Below, one piece after another: positions 36,301-47,221 of a DNA stretch of 64,000 nucleotides (positions are counted from its first letter, which is position 1; every line of letters starts with the position of its first letter). The stretch lies in the NCBI GenBank assembly GCA_030015575.1, contig JASDDO010000014.1, positions 162,783,911-162,847,910 of the forward strand. The letters are read 5' to 3'. The DNA comes from Agapanthus africanus. Taxonomy: Eukaryota; Streptophyta; Magnoliopsida; Asparagales; Amaryllidaceae. The notes beneath the pieces are model-generated. The model was not told the origin of the DNA, made no database searches, and worked only from the letters and a program-made list of their open reading frames with translations. Made by a program: the position numbers and the translations under genes.

Positions 36301-37516
36301 GTTCTAGAAAAACAAGTTACAAATGACGACTTGGTTGAACCGGCTGTTGAAACAGAAACAAATGAATCTCAACCACTCCGTAGATCTAGTAGGACTTCTC
36401 GTCCACCGGAGAGGTATTACGGTTTCCTCATTCATGGTGATAGAGAAGATTGCATCATGGATGATGATGATCCTACCAGTTTTCAGCAAGCTATCACGAG
36501 TGGAGACTCTGTGAAGTGGCTGGATGCCATGAGATCTGAAATGGAGTTTATGTACACCAACAAAATATAGACTTTGGACATTGTACCCCCTGGGGTAAAA
36601 CCCGTGGGGTGCAAATGGATCTTTAAAAAAAAGATTGGTGTAGATGGGCAGGTGGAGACCTATAAGGCAAGACTTGTGGCGAAAGGATTTCGTCAAAGAC
36701 TGGGTTTGGACTATGACAAAACTTTTTCTCCCGTAGCCATGCTTAAATCCATTCGGATCCTACTTGCTATTGCTGCTCACTACGACTATGAATTCTGGCA
36801 GATGGATGTTAAAACTGTATTTCTAAATGGTAATTTAGATGAATGCGTTTATATGGATCGGCAGAGGGCTTCATTGACAGTGGGAGCAGCGGGAAAGCAT
36901 GTAGATTGCTTAAATCCATTTATGGATTAAAGCAGGCATCACGAAATTGGAACATCTATTTTGATGGTGTTATGAAAGAGTTTGATTTCATCAAAAATCC
37001 AGATGAACCTTGTGTTTATAAGAAGGCTGTAGGAAGAGCTGTCACATTCCTCGTATTGTACATGGATGACATTCTTCTGATAGGAAATGACATTCCTATG
37101 CTGCAGTCGGTCAAATCATTCTTATCACAAAAGTTCTCCATAAAGGACCTGGATGATGCCACGTACATATTAGGCATTCGGATCTATAGGGATAGATCCA
37201 AAAGATTGTTAGGATTGTCCCAAACCAAGTACATCAATACCATCCTAAAGAGGTTTAGTATGAAAGACTCCAAGCGAGGTGCCTTACCCGCTTGCTATGG
37301 AGTCACTCTCTCCAAGGACTTTTACCCAAAGACTAATGAAGAGAGAGCTCGCATGAGCATTATACCCTATGCTTCAGCCGTAGGATCTATAATGTATGCG
37401 ATATTATGTACATGCCCTGATATAGCTTATGCAGTAGGTGTAGTAAGCAGGTATCAGTCCAACCCAGGGGAGAATCACTGGATAGATGTGAAGAACATTC
37501 TTAAGTACTTGCGAAT
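36301..37516 (+). pseudogene. C3 reverse transcriptase, truncated at start of RNase H
   Basis: The linker (PLRRSSRTSRPPERYYGF) is followed by RT. A TAG at 36568-36570 takes the place of the Trp that starts the RT domain in related elements (NKVWTL). A shift near 36856 separates FLNGNLDECVYM from EGFIDSGSSGKACRLLKS. The box YMDD is intact at 37059-37070 with ILLIGNDIPMLQ. The thumb and connection (GLSQTKYINTILKRF, IPYASAVGSIMYA, RYQSNPGENHW) are complete. The sequence ends in NILKYLR at about 37508 and runs straight into gypsy leader DNA. Confidence 0.9.
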
Positions 37517-37804
37517 CAACAAAGCCGCGGCGGTTCATCCGCCAGATGCCTTTTCCGACCGCGGTTTGTGAGGATCGGTTCCCAAAAATTTCTGCGCCCC
37601 TCTGGATTGACGTTCCTCTGTTGTTCGGATCTTTATTTTTCTGTTTCGCTCTATGGATTTTTCCAAATCCGTCAATCCTGCAAAGATTCATAAAAAATAC
37701 CCTTTAAACAATAAATGATTAAAAAAATTATAATTTTTTTCTTTTCTGTTTTTATGATTTTTAATTTAGATTAAACCGAAATTGCAAAAAGGAAATTTTA
37801 CGCC
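37517..37804 (-). repeat. Leader fragment of a second G1-family copy
   Basis: This matches G1 leader 53279-53585, including the GC-rich cluster (here shortened) and the T-rich run. It lies on the outer side of the left G1 LTR, where host DNA (C3) would be expected. It is the remnant of a neighbour unit that used this LTR as its own 5' LTR, so the locus once held a tandem LTR-internal-LTR-internal-LTR array, cut by a deletion that also removed about 135 bp of C3. Confidence 0.8.
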
Positions 37805-37823
37805 ATCTCCGGCAACGGCGCCA
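37805..37823 (-). other. Primer binding site of the G1-family fragment
   Basis: Minus-strand TGGCGCCGTTGCCGGAGAT, one change from the G1 site at 53586, two bases from the LTR end. Confidence 0.85.
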
Positions 37824-37825
37824 TT

Positions 37826-39140
37826 TGATTTGTATGTCAAAAATATTTCTAAACCGCAATCAAGAACGGCGTCGCTTGGTAGCTAGCCGGTGAGTACGGG
37901 TCGGTCCACAAAGATTTTTTGAATTTTCTAGTCGCTCTAACGAGTTAATTCCGATAGGTGTCGGATTGTTTTAATCTAAAAAAACTAAATTGATTTATAC
38001 TAAGATTATCTAGATCTAAGTCTTGCGAGGGTTAGGTCTAGGGTAAGTTGGGAGATTGAAGGTTTCCTCACCGCTTTCAATACCCTATTTTAGATCTATT
38101 AGGTGTTATGGTAATTATCAATAAAGAGGATTAGAACCATCGGGAAGAAACAGTATTTCTTCCTCTAGGTTCTTGTCCTTCCTTTATCGATCCTTACCCT
38201 AATCTCCATGGAAAACATACACAACCGGTCCTTTATACTACGGTATCACCGTTACCTCGAGAGGTAAGGTGCCGCAGGGAGCGGTGTGTGCGTGTATGCA
38301 TGGAGTTCTAATTATTATGTGTGATGGGACAAGAAAGGGGTGAGAGATTTCATCTCTCAAACCTTTCTTTAAAGCTAACCCTAACAAGGGAGGAGACTAC
38401 TTGCTCATTAGGGAATTTAATGACATTCTAAATTAAAAGTAAACTAAGGCAATGGAAATAAAGAAACTTACTAATTTTTATTGATGGCTCTCTCCAAACA
38501 TCAACACAGTATAGATCTGAATTTATGAAATGAAAAGAGGCATACCTCAAAAGAAGTATTAGGGTCTCTATTTATAGATTCATAGAAAACCCTAGGGTTA
38601 CAATCGACGCGCATCTGCTATTACAAAAATACCCCTAGATAAGACTAGTCAACGCACCGTCGCACCGCCACAGAAAAAATCCACAGACACGGGCTCTTAA
38701 TGGCCGCGGATCCGCGGCCAAAAGCATGCTTTGGCCGCGGTTCCGTGGCCAAAGTAGGAGCTTGAGGCTTCATTTTTCTGGGGGTTTCTTCTGCTGTATT
38801 TTGGTACTTGTTTCTTCAGGTTTTTCTTCAGAATATCTTTTTGTTCTCTTCCAGATCTTCACAGTGAGTAATTATAGTGGACTTTTACCGTTGCTTCGTG
38901 AAGAAGTCTTGAATCTTGTGCTGCCTTCTACTTTGTGAACTGTTCTTCGTATAGACTTATCAAGATTCTCTGTTTGTTGGTCGAAATCTCACTTTTGCAT
39001 CGTCTTTTGTCTTTTTCACTGTTTTTGTCCCGAGAATCTGTAACCTGCAACTAAATAGCAGACATGGGTCAAAAGCACCTGTTTATTTGTAAAATGACTA
39101 GGAATGGGGAATATAATAATGCAATATAATGATATGAACA
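37826..39140 (-). repeat. G1 3' LTR (shared by tandem units)
   Basis: 1315 bp; on the minus strand it starts TGTTCATATC after the polypurine tract and ends CAAATCA, two bases before a primer site. It therefore has a polypurine tract on one side and a primer site on the other, the mark of an internal LTR in a tandem array. It holds the palindrome TGGCCGCGGATCCGCGGCCA at 38701-38720 and its partner at 38733-38750. Confidence 0.9.
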
Positions 39141-39143
39141 AAT

Positions 39144-39156
39144 ACCCCCAAACTTA
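39144..39156 (-). other. G1 polypurine tract
   Basis: Minus-strand TAAGTTTGGGGGT directly before the LTR. G2 has the same tract at 42871-42884. A second copy lies at about 40452-40465 at the coding side of the 3' noncoding region. Confidence 0.85.
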
Positions 39157-40564
39157 TCTTTTGCTCATCCTCGAGCAAACCTAGTTTTATTCTCAACAAA
39201 ATCCTAACCTCACTTTCGCAGGAAAACGTGATTGCACTGAGCTCATGCAACAAGCCGTTAAACCTCTAGGTGTCCCTAGTAGGAGGAGTGTTGTCTCTTG
39301 AGGGTTTTCAGCGGATACTACCCACAAAATCCTATCAATTCGGCCCATTGACTTTTATTGTTCAATTAGGTTTTCCAACAAGAACTCTATTATCTTCGAC
39401 TCGTAAATCATCCACCCATATTTCTCACGCTACCTTATTATTTAACTTAAGATTATATATGTTCTGTAGACTTACTTAGCTTTCGGCATCTTTTAAGTTT
39501 TCCTTCTAGGGTTCTATCTCAACTTAGGAATTTTTATCATCGCTACTAAAGATACAAGTTCTATTCTTCATTCCTATCTCTTATCTAAATCCCAATCACA
39601 TACCCCTACGTGTGTGTATAAATCACCCCTACACTTGGAAATTCAAATCAAGCAATCATACTCTTATCCATTGTCCAAAGCACTTCTTAATTGGTGAATT
39701 TTTAGATGAATTGTGCTCACACATCCTTCATGCGACCGTTAATACTTCTTGAGGTACCAACAACCGATTACAAGATGTGTTTGCACATTAAAACGTAATT
39801 CCTAGTCTTGTAACACCTAAGGCTTTTAGCAGTGACTCCCAAACCAGTCGGTCTAAGGCACTAGGTGATAAAGCACCCTCGCTAAATATTTTTCTATTTT
39901 TGCAGCCTTAAGTAATCACAAAAACCAGTGTTCATTTTTTTTATTATCTCTTTATTCACACTTGAATTTTTTTATTTTATTTTCTTCGTACTAAGGACTT
40001 TAGACAAGAGCATTTCAAGGTCTCTTCTACTATTCCAAGTTTCAAGGTGCGTGTTTGTGCAATTTGTAAGGTATATATTTTCAGAATTTAGACTTAAGCT
40101 AGGAATTATTTTTCAAACTTATAGTTTAATAAAGATATCAATACTTTTCCCTTGTTTTAACTTAGCCCAAGAAGTGAACTCAAAATTTGCCTATTTCTAG
40201 ATAAACTACAAAGACATATACTTTCTACCGTTAAACTTTAAGAAAGGTTATTTTTAGGGTTTTTAATTTACTAAGTCTAGATCTAGTTGTTCCTAGCTAG
40301 TTAACCTTTTTGTCAAACTCAAGTCAATTATAGCCAAAATTGAATACTCTAATTTTTATAATTTTTGAAAATTTTCAATTTTTATGGGTTTTAAAATAAG
40401 TAATGCAAATGCAAAATGTACATATGAATGCGAAGGAAGAAGGCTTACCGAGCATACCCCCAAACTTAAACTTGACAGTGTCCTCACTGTCATGCTACAC
40501 CAAGAGGGTCAAAATGTCGGCACTCCTCTTTTTATTTATTTATAATTTTTTTTATTGTTAAAAG

Positions 40565-40603
<39 letters not shown>

Positions 40604-40638
40604 AGGCCCGCCAAACTTCATTGAAACAATGTTAAACG
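39157..40638 (-). other. G1 3' noncoding region, conserved in G2
   Basis: Between the coding end and the polypurine tract. It aligns with G2 42884-44297 in long stretches, for example the part around 39246-39330 (with AACCTCTAGGTGTCCCTAGT), 39735-39765, 39825-39890 and 40005-40060, although neither strand has a shared open frame. A second purine tract copy and an AT microsatellite are inside. Confidence 0.75.
40569..40597. repeat. AT microsatellite
   Basis: About 14 uninterrupted AT units within the G1 3' region. Confidence 0.95.
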
Positions 40639-41410
40639 TCATTGCCAAACTTTGCAAAGACCAAACGTCAACACCAACCAGTCGAAAAATTTATCTGTGT
40701 AGAGTATCGGTTGGTGGAAGAACATGTTGTACCGATCCAAAAAGAATTGGGGAAGATAAAAGTGGTGGTATGGAAAGTGTGAAAGTGAATAGATAGGAGG
40801 TGATGATGAATCAAAACGAGAATGTGAATGATCAGCAATTAGTAGAATATTGGCATTCTCGTAGCTTATTAAAAGAAAAGGGGATGGTTCAACTTCTAAA
40901 GGAGGAGGTTGACTATCCACACTACCCCCAAGATGTTTCTGTGGATCCTTTAACGACTTGGCATCATCCATCATATGCATATGATATTCAATTATGAGGG
41001 AACTAATCTTCTCGATGTCCGCCATAGACCAGCCGAAAGCTTGCCGCCTATCTTGTAAGACCATTAAAAGGGCTTTCTCTTGCTCGAGGGCTAGAGAGGC
41101 CGATATGATAACAGGAAAAGTCTCATTATCACCTATGTAAGCATATTTAAGGTGAGACAACAAGGGCGTGAGTTCGAGTTTCGGAGGCGAAACGATCATA
41201 GGTAAAATAGGGGAATCTACATCGAACTCAAAGGACTCCAACACAGGTTCGAAATCACTGCAAACAACAGAATTGGATGGTTCAACTAACTCATCCAAAA
41301 ATTCAAAAAACTCATATTCGGGCAGTGAGTCATCAAAATCATCCGAAAAAGTGAAACATTCATAATCAATATCGGTTGTATCAACTGTGGTAGATTCAAG
41401 GAGGGACGCA
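40639..41410 (-). pseudogene. G1 polyprotein C-terminal part (after protease, before RT)
   Basis: Minus-strand reading continues from the protease portion on the far side of G2. An acidic stretch is followed by PKLELTPLLSHLKYAYIGDN and FGWSMADIEKIS (about 41050-41170), the conserved run-up to RT in plant gypsy elements, up to DDAKSLKDPQ. There the sequence jumps to a tail ending WLVLTFGLCKVW, also found at the end of the G2 product. RT, RNase H and integrase are deleted. The open frame extends to 41499, but its first 30 codons lie in the G2 LTR and are not G1 protein. Confidence 0.85.
41406..41410. repeat. Left target-site duplication of G2
   Basis: ACGCA directly before the G2 LTR start TGATTGATAC; the same five bases follow the other LTR at 49658. 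Confidence 0.92.
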
Positions 41411-42868
41411 TGATTGATACGAAAAAGTGTGTTTGTAGAATAACCGCAATCAATAACGGTGTCGCGTGTATCTAGACCGAGATGAGTACCGGTCGTCATC
41501 TGGGAAACGTGGAACCTTTTATTCTTACTTTAGATGTGTGGAAAGTGAGAGGAGGGATAAAGAATATTGAAGAATGGTTGTAGGATCTAGATCTACGTTA
41601 AACACTGATGGAAAATATAGATCTAGATTAACTACGGAGGTAAGTTTATATGAAAAGGGGGCTTGTAGGGTTCATTAGGATTTAGTAGTTATGGATGATT
41701 AATTAAAGATTTCTCTTTTTATCCTTTAATAGATTTAAAACTAGAACGACAGTGATGCATGTAGATTAGGGTTTCTGAAGGGAAAAGGAATCCCACTCTT
41801 AACCCCTATCTCGACACGGAACTCCGTTCATATCTAGCCTTTACCAAAACAATCATTAATCTAATCTCTAATCGCGGTCGAGACTAACAATGAATTGGTA
41901 GCGTGCCCGATTAGGATGTTAATGATTCTTTTGATAAAGTTTATAAACTTTATAGGACGTAAAAAGAGTTTAAGTATTTTCATCATCCATTAACCTATCC
42001 TAATCCTACGAACCCTAACAAGCGGAGAATTACTCACGAATGTTGGGAGAAAAAGAGATGGAGAGAGAATGCATAATTAAACTACAAAGAAATAGAATAG
42101 GAAAAAGAGCTACCTTTATTAATCAACAAAATTCATTACACTTTGATTCCTTAGAAAATGATTACAAATACTAGTTTGCTTCTCGATCTCTTCTAAGAAG
42201 GTAGATGAACCGTTTATGATCAGCCTGAATGCGTGAGCCGTCTTGGACTTCGTGATCTCGTCGGCTTGATAATTTTTCCAAGAGGCTCTCGGTCCATATT
42301 TATAGTCCAAAGCCAGAACCCTTGCTTCCAAATATGGAAGTTAACAGTAGAGATTCTCGCCAAAAATTTGTAGTAATTAAATCTTCAAGATTGCCGCGGA
42401 TCCGCGGCCCAAGGGGGGTTATGGCCGCGGATCCGCGGCCATTTAATCTCGGCCCTTGATTTTATTTCAGCAGCTTCTCTCTACTTGGCATGTGGACTTC
42501 TCTGGAATCTTTAGATCTTTGAAATCTTCTCGTAGTTGCTGCCAGACTTGATCTCCAAGTTTTGCTTTCTTAATTAGGCAAGTTTTCTTTACCAACTTGA
42601 TTTCTTGGAAAAATTCTGCACAACAACTTGGAAAAACTCTGCACAACAACTTAACTGATCTTTAGTAGACTTTGTTTAGGATTTGGTCAATGATATTTTA
42701 TTGCATACATTTTCCTACCAAATGCTAATTATAATATATCAACACATGGAAAATATTATTTTTACAGATAAACCCTCATATGTATGATATATTATAATAA
42801 AGACCTTTTTTAATATGGAAATAGTAGGAAAAATGTAATAACAAATGTGCAGTTTTATCAACTGAACA
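41411..42868 (-). repeat. G2 3' LTR
   Basis: 1458 bp; minus-strand ends TGTTCAGTTG and GTATCAATCA. It contains two GC palindromes at 42391-42409 and 42422-42441; the second is the same 20-mer as in the G1 LTR although the LTRs are otherwise mostly unlike each other. Confidence 0.95.
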
Positions 42869-42870
42869 AA

Positions 42871-42884
42871 TACCCCCAAACTTA
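42871..42884 (-). other. G2 polypurine tract
   Basis: Minus-strand ATAAGTTTGGGGGT two bases from the LTR start. Confidence 0.85.
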
Positions 42885-44297
42885 TTTTTGATCGTCCCGA
42901 GCAAACTAGTTTATTCAAGAGGAGGAGAAAAAGAAAGGAGAAAACTAAGCACACTTTCGTAGGCAAACACGATTGTACTGAGCACGTGCAACAAGCCGTT
43001 AAACCTCTAGGTGTCCCTAGTAGAAGGAGTGTTGTCTCCTGAGGTTTTTCAGCGGATTACACCCACAAAATCCTATAATAAAAGAGAGATGGTGAAATTT
43101 ACATATAAAGATAAGAACCATAAAAGAAAGACTTTGAAAATAAGAGTTTCCAACTACACTAGCTTTTCAGTTGTTATGAGCCCTATCTTAATAGTCATGA
43201 AAAGATATTAGAAATCACATCATCTCTCAATAAAATATCGTCTTTATTCTTCATTCCGACCTTTCATCCAAACATCGATCATATAACCCTACTTGAGTGT
43301 AATGGACATCCCTACAGTCGGAGAATTCAATTCAAGCTATCATACTCTTGTCTATCTACCTCAGTACTTTTTAATTTGATGAATATTTATATGGAATTGC
43401 TCACACATTTTCATGCGACCGTTAATACTTCTTGAGGTACTAACCGACCGATTACTTATGTGTTTGCTGATTAGGTGATAGTATTTTTCTCGTCTTGCAC
43501 CACCTAAGGCTTAGCAGTGACTCCCAGACCAGTTGGTCTAAGGCACTAGGTGATGAAGCACCCTCGCTATAATTTTTTATTGCTGCCTTGGCGATAACAA
43601 AACCAGTGTTCATTTTTTTTCTTTCTTCACCATTTTATATTTTATTCATTTTTTTATTTCCTTCATACTTTGGCTTTTAGACAAGAGCATTTCAAGGTAT
43701 CCTCTACTATCCCGAGTTTCAAGACGTGTGTAAATGCATATAGTAGGGTATCAACATTCAAATGTTTGGCTTCCAGAATAGAAACTATTTTTCAGACTTA
43801 ATTTTATCCTTAGATTAGTGACTTCCTTCATCTTACTAACCCTTAGGACAACAGCTCATAACTACTTATTACTAGTTCGTTTAAGAAAACTTCTAATTTT
43901 CTTAATTTTCTTAAACTATTCCTATCTTTTGGATGTAATTTTTCACTTTCTACTCTTTTTTTATAAAAGAAAATTTAAAATTTTTTGAAAATGTTGTGTT
44001 TATGCAAAATATGATGCAAATTGATGTGTAAATAAGCACAAACCTCCCCCAAACCTGTTTACAGCAGTGTCCTCACTGATGTCATCTGTTAAGCTCTAAA
44101 ACCTGTAGATTTGGGAGGAAATTATTAATGGGGGCAAGAATATATGAAAGTGAAAATCCTCCCCCAAACTTATTTTTGGCTCATAATTTTGTAAAAATCA
44201 TTTTCTTTCAAGAGCCAAAATACCCCCCCCCCCCCCAAAAACTTGAGTTAAACTATGTTAATCTTTTAAAATCACACGAGAGGGTCAAGGTTATTGG
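42885..44297 (-). other. G2 3' noncoding region
   Basis: Homologous to G1 39157-40638. It contains further purine tracts near 44043-44053 and 44150-44165 and a run of 14 C at 44223-44236 (poly-G on the element strand). No gene found. Confidence 0.75.
44223..44236. repeat. C14 homopolymer
   Basis: Fourteen C in a row, probably grown by slippage from a polypurine-tract-like CCCCC motif, since the flanks (TAC...AAAA) resemble the other tracts. Confidence 0.9.
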
Positions 44298-45249
44298 TCA
44301 ATGCCAAACTTTGCAAAGACCGAAGGTCAACACCAACCATTCAAAAATTTTATCGATGAAGCACCAAGGTTGGTGGAAGAACATGTCACCTTTCGACGTG
44401 AAGAAGTGGGGAGGTGATAAGAGGTGTAAATGAAAAGGATTGCGTCTCAATTTGGAGAGACGACACAGTGATAGTGATGATGGATTACTCACATTATCAT
44501 GATTGTCCAGAAGAAGGGGTGGAGGTTCAATCTCTTTGTCTTGGAGTTGATTCATCTCAACACCCGTGTCTTGTAAAAATGCGAGTTCATCAGCGAAAAT
44601 TTCCTCAAAGCTTTCGTCGATACCCCGAAGAATAATGTCATCAGAAAAAATGGGGTGATCTTTAGACTCTATAAAAAGTTTCTCATCAGCGTTAGATGTT
44701 GACCCGGACAACTCGGTGGAAGAGTACATGGTTGGGTCAAACAACAATATATGAAAAGAGTCAGTATCATGAGATTGATCAAATTCGCTGCTGTCGACAT
44801 CCATTAATTCGACAGAACACACACGAGCATAGGGTTCGGAGGGTTCACTTCCCAACTTGTAAATGTTAAACTCGATTGACTTCTTTCCAAAGGATAGGGT
44901 CATAGAGCTGTTTCTACAATTGATTACTGTATTGGAAGTGGCCAAAAAGGGTCGACCGAGTATCACCGGGATTTGATTGCGTGGGTTTGCCACAGGTTGT
45001 GTATCTATAACAATAAAGTCCATAGGGAATATGAATTCCCCGACTTTGATTAACACATCCTCTAGCTCACCCCTAGGTTGGGTGATAGATCGATCGGCCA
45101 TCTGAAGAGTGCAATGCGCAGGTTTTAACTCTCCGATCCCTAATTGCTCATAAACAGAATATGGAAGCAAGTTAACACTAGCACCTAAATCGAGTAGAGC
45201 ACGATTGATATTTTTATCCCCAATAGAAATAGAAATTATAGGACTTCCG
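44298..45249 (-). pseudogene. G2 aspartic protease and C-terminal tail
   Basis: The protease starts with ISISIGDKNINRALLDLGAS. The active-site triplet DLG is at 45183-45191, the form usual in this plant gypsy group in place of DSG or DTG. Then come ELEDVLIKVGEFIFPMDFIV and IPVILGRPFLATSNT, the second hallmark of the fold. The frame continues about 170 residues through an acidic stretch (SSEFDQSHDTDSF, ESFEEIFADELAF) to the shared tail WLVLTFGLCKVWH and a stop at 44298. No RT motif follows. This part is intact and continuous with the C-terminal half of Gag. Confidence 0.88.
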
Positions 45250-47221
45250 GGGTCCTTTCGTTTCTTGGGTAGTTGTTGTGTAAAAGCAGTGCTCACATTA
45301 CTCGCAAGGAAAACTTTTTTAGGTACCTGAACTTTTCTCTTCCTAGAGCACAAGTCCTTTAAGATTTTCGCATATGACGGAACTTGTTGAATAGCATCTA
45401 GGAGAGGAATGTTTATGTTAACTTGCTTAAAAATTTCCACAATCTTCTCCATTTGTGGACTTAGTCTGTTGCCCCTTAACCTGTTTGGATAAGGAGCTTT
45501 ATCAATAAGGGTTTGGTCCAACATTGGAGAAGTTTGTGGGGATGGAATGGATCCCAGAATTGGAGTGGGGATCGTTTTAGGTAGATTCGAGGATATGGGC
45601 GAAGGGTTCGAGCCTTGGGGAAAACGGAGAATAGGCTCGGGTGAAGGTGGGAGACTAGACGAATTAGGGGAAGAAGAAGAAGCTGTAGTATCATTGGTGT
45701 CACTAACATCATCACATTGCTCACCCACTCGGTTATTTAGCACTTCACCCGATCTCAACGTAGTAATGGCACTCACATTATAACTTTGTGAGTGGCCAGG
45801 ATTAGGTATGGGTTGAGATGGGAGTTTCCTTTTCTCTCTCGCACTTATTGCGGCGTTTAACTGTGCAAGTTGGTTTTCTATTGATTTAATACTCTCGCCG
45901 TGGGAGGCGGAGTCTTTCTGTATGGTATTAATAGAAGACTTCATCTCAGCCGACAATGGCATGGAATGTTTCATGAATATATCCAAAGTTTGTGCGAGTG
46001 AAGAGTTGTCAGTACCGGCCACTTGTGGTGAAGTGTTGGCTGGATTTTGAAAGTTCTGTGACTGAAAGAGGAGCTGATTTTGTGGTTGTGGTTGCTGTGG
46101 AGGAGGTCTTTGATAATTGCTTTGTTGGTTTTGGTTCTAAGCAAAGTTAGGATGATTCCTCCATCCTTGATTGTACGTGGAAGAATAAGGATCGTTTCTA
46201 GGTCGCTGCTGAAAAGCAGCATTAGTTTGAAACGATGCATTCATAGGACATTTTTCCGTTAAGTGTGAAGAATCTGAACAGCAACCACAGACGGTCTTGG
46301 GAAGCGTGACCTGATTTAGGAAGACTGATGAAAGTTTGTTCTCAATAGCATCGAGTTCTTCTGCATCGCTGCCATTTCGGCTTTCACTGCGATGGAAATA
46401 TCGAGCTGGTGAATACCTCCCCTAGATGAAGGTGGTCTTACGCTTTCCCACTGCAAAGAATTTTCAGCGAGGTCTTCCAGATACTTCCAAGGTTCACCGT
46501 CATCTTTAGACATGAAATTGCATTGACACATTGTTTCAAGCATCTGCTTTGTCGCTGGATTAATACCCTCATATATAATTCGACATAAATCCCATCTTTG
46601 TATTCCATGATGAGGACATTGGACAAGCAGATCCTTGAAACGTTCAAAGCACTTCCAAAATGGTTCATTGGGAAGCTGGGTGAACTGGTTGATCTCGCTC
46701 CTAATATGGGCAGTCTTATGGTTTAGGTAAAACTTCTTAAGAAATGCAATGACGAATTCATCCCAATTAGTGATAGAGTGTGCGGCAGTATTATAAAGCC
46801 ATTTTTCTGCCAAATCGCACAGAGTGAATGGGAGAAGACGCAAGCCCATAGTATCGACAGTCAACTGTGAAGTACCCATCATTGCGCATACGTTTTCGAA
46901 TTTGGTGATGAAAACGTACGCGTCTTCCGACTCAAGCCCGTGAAATTTGGGCAGCAGATTGATGTAGTGGGGTTTAATTTCGAAATTATCCCCGTTAGCT
47001 GGTGGAAGAGATAGACAAGTGGGAAGGGGACCACGGATTGGATAGCATCTCTCTTGGAGAGAGATGCGCGGTGGATTCTGCGCACCTACGGGCGGTGGCA
47101 GCGTGGTGTTATATTCTGATGGAGTGCCGTCCATCTCGGTCGTGGTGTGTGGTGAGGGGAAAAGAAGATGAAGAAGTATCGACTTCGGCGTCGATAGCAG
47201 GAACGCGGACAAGACAGGCAC
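45250..47221 (-). pseudogene. G2 gag
   Basis: Capsid-type Gag: NGDNFEIKPHYINLLPKFHG, then EKWLYNTAAHSITNWDEFV, FLKKFYLNHKTA and PFWKCFERFKDLLVQCPHHG, the plant retrotransposon Gag domain. The zinc knuckle is intact as CGCCSDSSHLTEKC (46248-46289). Two lesions: a one-base loss at about 46358 and a TAG at 46137-46139 in place of the Trp kept in G1 (NFAWNQNQQ). A proline- and serine-rich linker (45500-45720) leads to the protease. The ATG at 47221 is the first in the domain frame; a start slightly upstream cannot be excluded. Confidence 0.9.

Larger units (their letters stand above)
30110..37516 (+). mobile_element. C3, best preserved copia element (5' 7.4 kb)
   Basis: 5' LTR, primer site, leader, gag, protease, integrase and RT in order on the plus strand. 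It is cut in the block between RT and RNase H by gypsy DNA at 37517. A further 64 bp of its RNase H reappear at 54905-54968, after which C4 interrupts. About 135 bp of RNase H coding are missing between the two parts. Its 3' LTR is expected beyond the window. The five bases before the LTR are AGGGT, the candidate target duplication. The coding capacity is broken by only a few stops and shifts, so it is the best model for the family A proteins here. Confidence 0.9.

Noticed and set aside
37826-39140. Left G1 LTR as a solo LTR
   Set aside because: It has both a polypurine tract and a primer site at its borders, so it belongs to a tandem array rather than a solo LTR with a target duplication.
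41168-41365. Serine-rich plus-strand frame
   Set aside because: Antisense shadow of the acidic G1 polyprotein segment.
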